Shown here one piece after another: positions 12,915-21,329 of a DNA stretch of 24,286 bases (the first letter of the stretch is position 1; every line of letters starts with the position of its first letter). The position numbers and the translations under genes are program-made. The stretch comes from Streptomyces sp. NRRL WC-3618 (GTDB lineage Bacteria > Actinomycetota > Actinomycetes > Streptomycetales > Streptomycetaceae), in contig NZ_LGDW01000024.1 in the NCBI RefSeq assembly GCF_001280005.1, positions 1-24,286 of the forward strand, written 5' to 3'. The notes below the pieces were generated by a model. The model saw only the letters and a list, made by a program, of their open reading frames with translations. It searched no databases and was not told the origin of the DNA.

Positions 12915-15900
12915 GCCGATCTGATCCGCCCGTTGCCCGAGCTGCTCGCCAGGCACGCCGCGCTGCGCGGGACCAAGGTCGCGTACTCCGACGAGCGGCG
13001 GGCCGTGACCTACGGGGAACTGGAACGGCGTACGGCCCGGCTCGGCGGCCACCTGGTCGCCCTCGGCCTGCCGCGGGGCGCGCGGGTGATGCTCCTGCTG
13101 GGCAACCGCGTGGAGATGGTGGAGGGCTACCTCGGCGTCAACCGCGCCGGCTGCGTCGGCGTGCCGGTCAACCCGCATTCGTCCGACGCGGAACTCCTGC
13201 ACGCGCTCACCGACAGCGACGCCCAGGCGGTGATCACCGACACCGCGCACGCCGACCAGGTCCGCGCGCTGCTGCCGGCCGGGCCGCGCCACCTCATCGT
13301 GGTCGGCGGGCACCCGGACACGCTGTCGTACGAGGACCTGCTCGCCCGCGAGCCGGCCGCCTCGGCCCGCGACGACCTCGGTCTGGACGAACCGGCCTAC
13401 CTTCTCTACACCTCGGGGACGACGGGCCGCTCCAAGGGCGTCCTGGTCGCGCTGCGCGCCGTGCTGTGGAACGCGGCCAACTGCTACGCCCCGCTCATCG
13501 GACTGTCCGAGGCGGACACGCTGCTGTGGCCGCTGCCGCTGTTCCACACCTTCGGCTACAACCTGTGCGTGATGGGCGTGCTCTCGGTCGGCGCCACCGC
13601 CCATGTGGTCCCGGGCTTCTCCGCCGCCGAGGTCCTGCGCGAACTGAACTCCCGGCCCTACACCTTCCTGGTCGGCGTGCCGACGGTGTACCACAACCTG
13701 CTCCGGGCCGCTGAGACGGAAGACCTCAAGCTGCCCGAGATGCGCGTGTGCATCATCGCGGGTGCGGTCACCTCGGCCGCGTTCGCCGAGTCGTTCGAGG
13801 CCGCGTTCGGCATCTGGCTCACCGACAACTACGGCTGCACCGAGATGAGCGGGCCGATGGCCACCATGCGGCCGGGCGGTGAGCGGGTGCCCGGTTCGTG
13901 CGGTCTGCCGGTGGCCGGCCTCGACCTGCGGGTGGTGGACCCCAACACCGGCGTCGACGTGCCGACCGGCGAGGTCGGTGAGATCTGGGTCAGCGGCCCG
14001 AGCGTCATGCTCGGCTACCACAACCTGCCGGAGGCCACGGCGGCGGCGATCCAAGACGGCTGGTACCGCACCGGCGACCTCGCCCGCCGCAACGAAGACG
14101 GCTACCTCTTCATGTCCGGCCGCCGCAACGACGTGATCATCCGGGGCGGGGAGAACGTGCACCCCAGCGAGATCGAGGCCGTCCTGAGCCGGGTGCCCGG
14201 GGTGCGCGACGCGGCGGTGACGGGACGGGACGACGAGGAGCTCGGCCAGGTCCCGGTGGCGCTGGTGGTGCCAGGACCCTACGGGGTCGACTGCGCGGAA
14301 CTGTTCGCGCGCTGCCGCCGGGAGCTGGCCTACTTCAAGGTGCCGGTGGAGATCCGCGCCGTGACCGCGCTGGCGAAGACGGCCACCGGCAAGATCGTGC
14401 GCCAACCGCTGACCGAGCTGCCCGGCCGGCTGCTCGCGGTCACCGGCCACCACGACGGCCTGCACCTGATAGGCGCCGACGGGGAGCCGGCCCTGCTCCC
14501 GGCCACCCAACTGCCCGCAGTCAGCCCGCTCGACGGCCGCGACGTGGCCCTGACGGGAGACGCCGGTGACCTCGCGGACCTGATCGCCCACCACCTCGTG
14601 GCCGGTCACCAGGTCCGCGCTGTGGGGCTGGACGGCACGGAGCACGGCGCCACGGTCACCGTCACCGGCTCCACCGTGACGATCACCGTCGACGGGGCCG
14701 CTCCCACCACCCTGGTGCTGGCGGACGGGCTGACCGGCCACCGGATCCGCAACGCCGTGGACATCGCGCTGAGTCGGCCGGGCAGCACGCTGGTCGCGGC
14801 CGTCCGGTCGGCGTCGGCCGCCGGCCCCGACCGGCTGCCCGCCAGGGCGGACCTGTCCGGGCTCACCGGGACCGATCTCGACCAGAAGCTCCTCGGCCTG
14901 GTCGCGGACGAGGTCGCCGAAGTGCTGGACGGCACCGGCGGTGTCGAGCCGGACCGGGCCCTGCGTGAGTACGGGCTCACCTCGGTGGGCGCCGTCCGGC
15001 TGCGCGACCGCATCGCCGCCGCCACGGGGCTGCGCCTGGCCACGACCCTCGCCTTCGACCACCCCTCGGTACGGGCGATCGCCCGGCATCTGCGGGACCA
15101 GCTCACCGGCGCGCCCGAACTCACCGGTTCACTCGACCCCCGGGCCACAGCCGCAACCGACGATGATCCTGTCGTCCTCGTCGGTATCGGCTGCCGCTAC
15201 CCCGGCGGGGTCACCTCCCCCGACGAGCTGTGGCAGATGGTGGCCGACGAGGTCGACGCCGTCGGCGCATTCCCGGACGACCGGGGCTGGGACCTCGACC
15301 GGCTCAGCGGCACCTCGCACACCCGGTGGGGCGGCTTCCTCCGTGAGGCGGCCGACTTCGACCCCGCGTTCTTCGGGATCTCGCCCCGTGAGGCACTGGC
15401 GATGGACCCGCAGCACCGGCTGCTGCTGGAGACCTCCTGGGAAGCGCTGGAGCGCACCGGCATCGACCCGACGTCCCTGCGCGGGGCCCGGGTCGGGGTG
15501 TACACGGGGCTGATGAACCAGGACTACGTCACCGACACGGATCGGGTTCCCCGCGAACTGGAGGGCTACGTCGGCACGGCCACGGCCGGCAGCGTCGCCT
15601 CCGGGCGGATCGCCTACGTGCTGGGGCTGCGCGGTCCCGCGCTCAGCCTCGACACCGCGTGCTCCTCGTCGCTGGTGGCCATCCACCTCGCGGCGCAGGC
15701 CGTCCGCCGGGGCGAGTGCGAGCTGGCGCTGGCCGGCGGGGTGACCGTCATGGCGACACCCCGGACGTTCGTGGAGTTCAGCAGGCAGGGCGCGCTGTCC
15801 GAGGACGGCCGGTGCAAGGCGTTCGCCGCGGCGGCGGACGGCACCGGCTGGGCGGAGGGCGCCGGGGTGGTCGTCCTCGAACGGCTGTCCAGCGCCCGCC

Positions 15901-18900
15901 GTGCCGGGCATCCCGTGCTGGCCGTGATCCGGGGTTCCGCGATGAACCAGGACGGCGCGTCCAACGGCCTGACGGCGCCGAACGGGGCGGCCCAGCAGGA
16001 GGTGATCCGGCTCGCCCTGCGGGACGCCGGTCTGGCACCGGCCGACGTGGACGTGGTCGAGGCCCACGGCACCGGCACCCGGCTCGGCGACCCGATCGAG
16101 GCGGGCGCGCTACTGGCCGCCTACGGGCAGGGCCGCGACACCCCGCTCTGGCTGGGCTCGCTGAAGTCCAACATCGGGCACGCCCAGGCCGCCGCCGGGG
16201 TCGGCGGTGTCATCAAGGTCGTCCAGGCCATGCGGCACCGCACCCTGCCGAAGACCCTGCACGTGGACGAGCCGTCGCCGCACGTCGACTGGGCGTCGGG
16301 AGACGTCCGGCTGCTCACCGAGAGCATGCCGTGGCCCGAGCGGGACCGGCCGGCGCGCGCGGCCGTCTCCTCCTTCGGGGTCAGCGGCACCAACGCGCAC
16401 CTGATCCTGGAGGCACCACCGCAGTCGCCCGCGCCGACGGCCGCCGACGAGCCGCCCGTCGTCGCGTGGACGCTGTCGGGCAGGACGCCCGAGCGGCTGC
16501 GGGACTGGGCGGCCCGGCTGCTCCCCGTGGCTGGGGAGGCCGCGCCGGTGGACCTCGCCCACTCCCTCGCGGTGTCCCGAAGCCACTTCGCCCACCGCGC
16601 TGTCGTCATCGGCGGCGACCGCGAAGAACTGCTGGCCGGGGTACGGGCCGTCGCCGAGGGAACGCCGGCGCGGAACGTGGTCCTCGGAGCGGCGGACACG
16701 GAGGGCAAGACGGTGTTCGTCTTCCCGGGGCAGGGCACCCAGTGGGTCGGCATGGCCGCCGGCCTGATGGACGAACCGGTGTTCGCCGCGTCCCTCTCCG
16801 CCTGTGAACGGGCGCTCGACCCTCACGTGGACTGGTCGCTCACCGAGGTGCTGGCCGGCGGCGCCGACCGCCTGGAGCGGGTGGACGTCGTGCAGCCCGT
16901 GCTGTTCGCGGTGATGGTGTCGCTGGCCGCCCTGTGGCGCTCCCGCGGCGTCGAACCGGACGCGGTGCTCGGTCACTCCCAGGGCGAACTCGCGGCGGCG
17001 TGTGTTGCGGGCGCGCTGACGCTGGAGGAGGCCGCCCGCGTCGTCGCGGTGCGCAGCCAGGTCATCGCCGAACTCGGCGCCGGCGCCGGCATGGCGTCGG
17101 TGACCGCGTCGCGCTCGCAGATGGAGTGGCTGTTGGAGCGCTGGCCGGACCAGCTCTGGATCGCCGCGTTCAACGGCCCCTCCACCACCGTGGTCGCCGG
17201 TGACGACCTGGCGATCGACGGGCTGCTCGCCGAGTGCGCCCTGGACGGCCTGCACGCCCGCCGTATCCGCGTCGGCTACGCCTCGCACTGCCCGAAGGTG
17301 GAGGAGCTGCGCGAGGAGCTGACGGCCCGGCTGGGGGAGGTTCGTACCACCGAGCCGTCGGTGCCCATGTACTCCACGGTGGATCTGGACTGGGTCGGCG
17401 ACTCCACGCTGACCGGCGCGTACTGGTATTGCAACCTCCGGCAGCCCGTGCGGTTCCAGCAGGCCGTCGAGCGACTCGTCGACCAGGGGTTCCGGGTCTT
17501 CGTGGAGTCCAGCTCGCACCCGGTGCTGACCTCCGCGATCGAACAGATGCTGGAGGAGGGCGGCACGACCGGGGTGGTCACCGGGACCCTGCGCCGCGAC
17601 GACGGCGGCCTCGGACGGTTCCTGACCTCCGCCGCACAGCTGTACACACGCGGGAGGGACGGCGTACGCCTCGCCACCGGCACCGGGCGGCCCGCGCCCC
17701 TGCCGACCACACCGTTCCAGCGGCAGCGGTTCTGGCTCACCGCGACCGCCTCGGAAGGAGTGAGGACCGGCCACCCGCTGCTCGGCAAGTTCACCGAGGC
17801 CGCTCGCACCGGTGCGTTCGTGGCCGGCGGCCGGGTCGCGCCGGCCGAGCAGCCGTGGCTGGCCGACCACGCGGTGAACGGTACCTGCGTCCTGGCCGGC
17901 ACCGCCCTGCTCGACCTCGCCCTGCGCGCCGCACACGGCGCGGGCACCGGCGTCGGCGAACTGGTCATCGAGGTGCCCCTGGCCCTGTCCCGGCAGGGCA
18001 CGGCGGAGCTTCAGGTCGTGGCGGACCCGGCCCTGTGCACGGTCGAGGTGTTCAGCAGGTCCGAGCAGCCCGGCGGCCCGTGGCGACGCCACGCCCAGGG
18101 CGTCCTGTCCGCCGAAGTACCGCCCTCGGCCGGGGCGTTCCCCACCCCCCTGCCTCCGCCCGACGCCGAGGACATCACCGTCGACTACGCCTCGCTGGCC
18201 GGACGCGGCTACGAGTTCGGTCCCGCGTTCAGGGCGCTGCACGGGCTGTGGCGGCGCGGCGAGGAACTGTTCGCCGAACTGCGGCTGCCCGACGAGGCAC
18301 CCCTCGGCTTCGCCGGCCCCGGCCTGCACCCCGTCCTGGCCGACGCCGCCCTGCACGCCCTCGCCCTCACCGAGGAGCGCCCCGACGGCCACGTCGGCCT
18401 GCCCTTCGTCTGGCATGACGTGTGGGCCGGCGACCGCCACGCCCCCCACGCGTACGCCCACCTGGTGCCGAGCGGTCGGGACGAGTACACCGTCACCATC
18501 GCCACCACCGACGGCGAACCGTTCTTCCGGGGAACCCTCGGCGTCCGTACGGTGGCCCTGCGCGAGCTGACGGGCGCGGTGCCGACGGACTCGGTGTACC
18601 GGACCCGATGGACCGAACTCCCCGCCCCGGTGGCGGCACCCGCGCCGAAATGGGCCCTGCGGGGGACCGACCACCTCGGTGTGCCCGTCGACCCGGTCGA
18701 ACTCGCCGACGCCGACGCGGCCCTGTACGTCCCGCCACTCGACGACGTCCGGGCGGCGGTGCTCGACACGCTGTCGCACCTCCGGCGCTGGCTGGAGGCC
18801 GACCGTCCGGCCGCCGTCCCGCTCGTCGTGCTGACCCGCGATGACGACCTGGCCCACGCGGCGGCGCGCGGCCTGGTCAGGTCGGCGCAGTCCGAGCACC

Positions 18901-20126
18901 CCGGACGGTTCCTGCTGGCCGAGACGGACGACGACTCCCGTTCCTCGGCGCGACTGGCCGATATCGTCGCCGCCGGACGGCCCCATGTGCGCATCAGCGA
19001 AGGACGGCTCCAGGCACCGGAACTGGCCCGGGTCTCCCCGGGGCGCGGCGCCCGACCGGACCTCACCGGCGGCACCGTGCTCATCACCGGGGGCACCGGC
19101 ACTCTCGGATCACTGCTCGCCCGGCACCTGGTGACCGAGTACGGCGTCCGCGGCCTCCTGCTCACCAGCCGCAGGGGAGCACGGGACGCCGGTCCTCTGC
19201 TCACCGAACTGACCGGGCTGGGCGCCGAGGTCGACATCGTCGCCTGCGACGTCGCCGACCGCGACAGCCTCGCCGCCGCCCTCGATCGGGTGCCCGCCGG
19301 GCGCCCGCTGGTCGGGGTCGTGCACGCGGCCGGGGCGCTCGCGGACGGCGTGCTGACCGGGCTGACCTCCGAGCAGGTGGAGCGGGTGCTGCGCCCCAAG
19401 GTCGACGGTGCGCTGAATCTGCACGAGCTGACCAAGGGCACCGACCTGGCCGCGTTCGTGCTGTTCTCCTCACTGGCCGGGGTGCTCGGCAGCGCAGGGC
19501 AGGGCAACTACGCCGCCGCGAACGCGTTCCTGGACGCCTTCGCCGTACGCCGCAGGGCCGACGGGCTGCCCGCGCAGTCCCAGGCGTGGGGCATGTGGGA
19601 GGAGATCTCCGGGATGACCGAGGTGCTGCGGGAGACCGTCCAGGACGGCGGCTCTCCCGACGACACCCTGCCCCTGCCCACCGATTTCGCGCTGGCCCTG
19701 TTCGACGAGGCGCTGCGGCAGGACGACGCGGCCCTCACCCTCGCCCGGTTCGACATCGCCAGGCTGCGCACTCGCGGGGCACCCCCGTTGCTGCGCGGCC
19801 TCGTGCCCGCCGGTCCGGCCCCCTCCGTACCCGTCGTACCCCTGCGCGACCTGCCCCCGGCCGAGCGGGCCGGGCGGCTGCTGGCCGAGGTGCGCGCAGC
19901 CGCCGCCGACCTCCTGGGCCACCGGGACGCCGAGGCCGTGCCACCGGACCGGAGCCTGATCGAATCCGGCCTGGACTCGCTCACCTCGGTGGCACTGCGC
20001 AACCGGCTGAGCGCCCTGACCGGGCTGCGGCTGCCGGCCACGTTCGTGTTCGATCACCCGATGCCGCAGTCCCTGGCCGATCACCTCCTGCGGATGCTGA
20101 CCGCCCCGGCGAAGGCGAGCACGTGA
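12897..20126 (+). CDS. type I PKS: AL-ACP-KS-AT-DH-KR-ACP
   Basis: A 2409-residue loading-plus-one-module synthase. The AL domain (about 1-505) has YTSGTTGRSKG at 171 and the catalytic lysine at 499 (TATGKIV), and should adenylate a free acid. Residues about 510-655 match no domain I know. ACP1 carries Ser696 in GLTSVGAV instead of the usual D-S-L. KS (about 757-1175) has Cys922 (TACSSS), EAHGTGT and KSNIGHA. AT (from about 1272) has GHSQGE with Ser1361 and YASH at 1461-1464, the methylmalonyl-CoA signature. DH has His1658, but its motif ends in Ala instead of Pro (HAVNGTCVLA); Asp1816 is present. KR has GGTGTLG at 2065, Ser2192 and Tyr2205, and LAD without the A-type Trp, suggesting B type. 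ACP2 has Ser2361 (GLDSLTS). There is no ER or thioesterase. Predicted product: starter-CH=C(CH3)-CO-S-ACP. ATG 12897 is the first canonical start; an in-frame ATT at 12870 has the better ribosome binding site. Confidence 0.92.
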   Translation: MSAAQRADLIRPLPELLARHAALRGTKVAYSDERRAVTYGELERRTARLGGHLVALGLPRGARVMLLLGNRVEMVEGYLGVNRAGCVGVPVNPHSSDAELLHALTDSDAQAVITDTAHADQVRALLPAGPRHLIVVGGHPDTLSYEDLLAREPAASARDDLGLDEPAYLLYTSGTTGRSKGVLVALRAVLWNAANCYAPLIGLSEADTLLWPLPLFHTFGYNLCVMGVLSVGATAHVVPGFSAAEVLRELNSRPYTFLVGVPTVYHNLLRAAETEDLKLPEMRVCIIAGAVTSAAFAESFEAAFGIWLTDNYGCTEMSGPMATMRPGGERVPGSCGLPVAGLDLRVVDPNTGVDVPTGEVGEIWVSGPSVMLGYHNLPEATAAAIQDGWYRTGDLARRNEDGYLFMSGRRNDVIIRGGENVHPSEIEAVLSRVPGVRDAAVTGRDDEELGQVPVALVVPGPYGVDCAELFARCRRELAYFKVPVEIRAVTALAKTATGKIVRQPLTELPGRLLAVTGHHDGLHLIGADGEPALLPATQLPAVSPLDGRDVALTGDAGDLADLIAHHLVAGHQVRAVGLDGTEHGATVTVTGSTVTITVDGAAPTTLVLADGLTGHRIRNAVDIALSRPGSTLVAAVRSASAAGPDRLPARADLSGLTGTDLDQKLLGLVADEVAEVLDGTGGVEPDRALREYGLTSVGAVRLRDRIAAATGLRLATTLAFDHPSVRAIARHLRDQLTGAPELTGSLDPRATAATDDDPVVLVGIGCRYPGGVTSPDELWQMVADEVDAVGAFPDDRGWDLDRLSGTSHTRWGGFLREAADFDPAFFGISPREALAMDPQHRLLLETSWEALERTGIDPTSLRGARVGVYTGLMNQDYVTDTDRVPRELEGYVGTATAGSVASGRIAYVLGLRGPALSLDTACSSSLVAIHLAAQAVRRGECELALAGGVTVMATPRTFVEFSRQGALSEDGRCKAFAAAADGTGWAEGAGVVVLERLSSARRAGHPVLAVIRGSAMNQDGASNGLTAPNGAAQQEVIRLALRDAGLAPADVDVVEAHGTGTRLGDPIEAGALLAAYGQGRDTPLWLGSLKSNIGHAQAAAGVGGVIKVVQAMRHRTLPKTLHVDEPSPHVDWASGDVRLLTESMPWPERDRPARAAVSSFGVSGTNAHLILEAPPQSPAPTAADEPPVVAWTLSGRTPERLRDWAARLLPVAGEAAPVDLAHSLAVSRSHFAHRAVVIGGDREELLAGVRAVAEGTPARNVVLGAADTEGKTVFVFPGQGTQWVGMAAGLMDEPVFAASLSACERALDPHVDWSLTEVLAGGADRLERVDVVQPVLFAVMVSLAALWRSRGVEPDAVLGHSQGELAAACVAGALTLEEAARVVAVRSQVIAELGAGAGMASVTASRSQMEWLLERWPDQLWIAAFNGPSTTVVAGDDLAIDGLLAECALDGLHARRIRVGYASHCPKVEELREELTARLGEVRTTEPSVPMYSTVDLDWVGDSTLTGAYWYCNLRQPVRFQQAVERLVDQGFRVFVESSSHPVLTSAIEQMLEEGGTTGVVTGTLRRDDGGLGRFLTSAAQLYTRGRDGVRLATGTGRPAPLPTTPFQRQRFWLTATASEGVRTGHPLLGKFTEAARTGAFVAGGRVAPAEQPWLADHAVNGTCVLAGTALLDLALRAAHGAGTGVGELVIEVPLALSRQGTAELQVVADPALCTVEVFSRSEQPGGPWRRHAQGVLSAEVPPSAGAFPTPLPPPDAEDITVDYASLAGRGYEFGPAFRALHGLWRRGEELFAELRLPDEAPLGFAGPGLHPVLADAALHALALTEERPDGHVGLPFVWHDVWAGDRHAPHAYAHLVPSGRDEYTVTIATTDGEPFFRGTLGVRTVALRELTGAVPTDSVYRTRWTELPAPVAAPAPKWALRGTDHLGVPVDPVELADADAALYVPPLDDVRAAVLDTLSHLRRWLEADRPAAVPLVVLTRDDDLAHAAARGLVRSAQSEHPGRFLLAETDDDSRSSARLADIVAAGRPHVRISEGRLQAPELARVSPGRGARPDLTGGTVLITGGTGTLGSLLARHLVTEYGVRGLLLTSRRGARDAGPLLTELTGLGAEVDIVACDVADRDSLAAALDRVPAGRPLVGVVHAAGALADGVLTGLTSEQVERVLRPKVDGALNLHELTKGTDLAAFVLFSSLAGVLGSAGQGNYAAANAFLDAFAVRRRADGLPAQSQAWGMWEEISGMTEVLRETVQDGGSPDDTLPLPTDFALALFDEALRQDDAALTLARFDIARLRTRGAPPLLRGLVPAGPAPSVPVVPLRDLPPAERAGRLLAEVRAAAADLLGHRDAEAVPPDRSLIESGLDSLTSVALRNRLSALTGLRLPATFVFDHPMPQSLADHLLRMLTAPAKAST

Positions 20127-20167
20127 GGACGCCCCGGCTGGACCCCAGATTCTCTATGGAGGTTGTG

Positions 20168-20986
20168 ATGTCCCAAGACACGCAGGACACGATGGACCTG
20201 AACGGCTTGCGGGTCCTGGTGACCGGGGCGGCCGGCGGGCTCGGCCGGGCCCTGGCCGAGTCCCTGCACGCGGCGGGCGCGCACCTGGTGCTCACCACGC
20301 GGACCGCCGACTCACTGCCCGGCGCCGCCGCCGGCCTCGACGGGCCCGCCGAGGTCGTCACCGCCGTCGCCGACGTCCGCAACGACGCCGAGCTGGTCGC
20401 GGCCGTCAAGCTGGCCACCGAACGGCTTGGCGGGATCGACGTCCTGGTCAACAACGCCGGTGTGCCCGGACCGGCCGGACCCGCCTGGGAGAACTCCCCG
20501 GCCGAGTGGCGGCACACCCTGGAGGTCAATCTGGAGGGCCCCCTGGCCGCCTGCCGCGCGGTGCTGCCCGGCATGATCGAGCGCGGCCACGGGCGGGTCG
20601 TCTCGATCTCCAGCCACGCGGGGCACACCCGCTGGCCGTACGTCAGCGCCTACTCCGTCTCCAAGGCGGCGGTGAACAAGCTCACCGAGAACCTCGCCAT
20701 CGAGCTGCTGCCGCACGGGATCACCGCGTTCAGCTACCACCCGGGAATCGTGGACGTCGGCCTCGGAGCGATCGAGCCCGGCACCCGGGACAGCGACAAC
20801 CCCTGGGAGCGCCGCCTCGCGTCCTGGCTCGACGCCCAGCGCGAGGCCGGCCGCTACGTCCCGCTCGACGAGGCCGTCGCCAACCTGATCCGCCTGATCC
20901 GAGGCGACGCCGACGCCCTCACCGGCCGCTACCTGACCTACGAGGACGACATCCAGTCCCTCGCCGCAGCCACCGGACGCGCCTGA
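20168..20986 (+). CDS. short-chain dehydrogenase/reductase
   Basis: A 272-residue classical SDR. TGAAGGLGRALAES near residue 17 binds the cofactor; LVNNAGVPGPAG, the serine of VSISSHAGH and YSVSKAAVNKL form the active site. ATG 20168 is chosen because TGGAGG lies five bases upstream; the in-frame ATG 20156 overlaps that site. It starts 41 bp after the PKS stop with no terminator between, so it is probably co-transcribed and works on the PKS product or its released form. The substrate is not readable. It is the last gene before the right att region. Confidence 0.85.
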   Translation: MSQDTQDTMDLNGLRVLVTGAAGGLGRALAESLHAAGAHLVLTTRTADSLPGAAAGLDGPAEVVTAVADVRNDAELVAAVKLATERLGGIDVLVNNAGVPGPAGPAWENSPAEWRHTLEVNLEGPLAACRAVLPGMIERGHGRVVSISSHAGHTRWPYVSAYSVSKAAVNKLTENLAIELLPHGITAFSYHPGIVDVGLGAIEPGTRDSDNPWERRLASWLDAQREAGRYVPLDEAVANLIRLIRGDADALTGRYLTYEDDIQSLAAATGRA

Positions 20987-21059
20987 CGCCGCGCCGGGCG
21001 AGCGCGAGCCTCGGCGACTCCTGCAGTGCTTGATCAGGTTCATGTGGGTTGTGCTTGTC

Positions 21060-21081
21060 GTTGCGTGAGCGTTGCGTGAGC
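21060..21081. repeat. tandem GTTGCGTGAGC near right att
   Basis: Two exact 11-bp units, 21060-21070 and 21071-21081, in the 220-bp gene-free stretch between the SDR and the right tRNA-derived repeat. Candidate integrase arm-type sites. Confidence 0.65.
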
Positions 21082-21095
21082 GGACGGGACGACAC

Positions 21096-21115
21096 GAGCC
21101 GACATGAGCCGACAT
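21096..21115. repeat. tandem GAGCCGACAT near right att
   Basis: Two exact 10-bp units (21096-21105, 21106-21115) followed by a partial third (GAGAC). Unit length equals that of the GGTGGACACC pair beside the left att repeat, though the sequence differs. Confidence 0.65.
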
Positions 21116-21207
21116 GAGACGGACTGGCGAACCTTCCGGACGCATTCTGGCCAGGTGGTCTTGGATACAGAAGACACATCCAGAATCACACGACAAGCTT
21201 TGGCAGG

Positions 21208-21252
21208 ACTTGTCATGCATAGGTCATCGGTTCGAATCCGATAGGGGGCTCA
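21208..21252 (+). repeat. right att repeat, tRNA-Thr 3' fragment
   Basis: The second copy of the tRNA-derived repeat. It differs from 2201-2245 at two places in the anticodon-arm part, and the last 33 bases are identical. The upstream sequence does not hold the tRNA 5' half. A terminator follows four bases later, so this copy sits at the original downstream side of the tRNA gene. Confidence 0.75.
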
Positions 21253-21255
21253 ACT

Positions 21256-21295
21256 GCCCAGGTCGGCTCCGTGCTGACCTGGGCTTCTTTGTGTT
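21256..21295 (+). terminator. terminator of the original tRNA gene
   Basis: GCCCAGGTC (21256-21264) and GACCTGGGC (21276-21284) form a 9-bp stem followed by TTCTTTGTGTT. Placed directly after the tRNA 3' sequence, it is the native intrinsic terminator now separated from the tRNA by the island. Confidence 0.8.
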
Positions 21296-21329
21296 CGCGG
21301 GGCCCTGAGCGTGGGTGTGGGTGGCCTGG

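Larger units (their letters stand above)
2201..21252. mobile_element. genomic island integrated at a tRNA-Thr 3' end
   Basis: The island is bounded by 45-bp direct repeats (2201-2245 and 21208-21252) derived from a tRNA 3' end. It has a degenerate tyrosine integrase just inside the left repeat and tandem repeats just inside the right one. The cargo is a biosynthetic cluster (3013-20986). The outer genes on the right look like housekeeping chromosome. The integrase is truncated and no replication, transfer or excisionase gene is visible, so the island is probably no longer mobile by itself. The intact tRNA should lie left of the window. Confidence 0.7.

Noticed and set aside
19800..20126. Thioesterase at the PKS C-terminus
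   Set aside because: After ACP2 only about 20 residues remain; no GxSxG hydrolase domain is present.
20127..20167. ATG 20156 as SDR start
   Set aside because: It overlaps the TGGAGG that serves ATG 20168, and has no binding site of its own.
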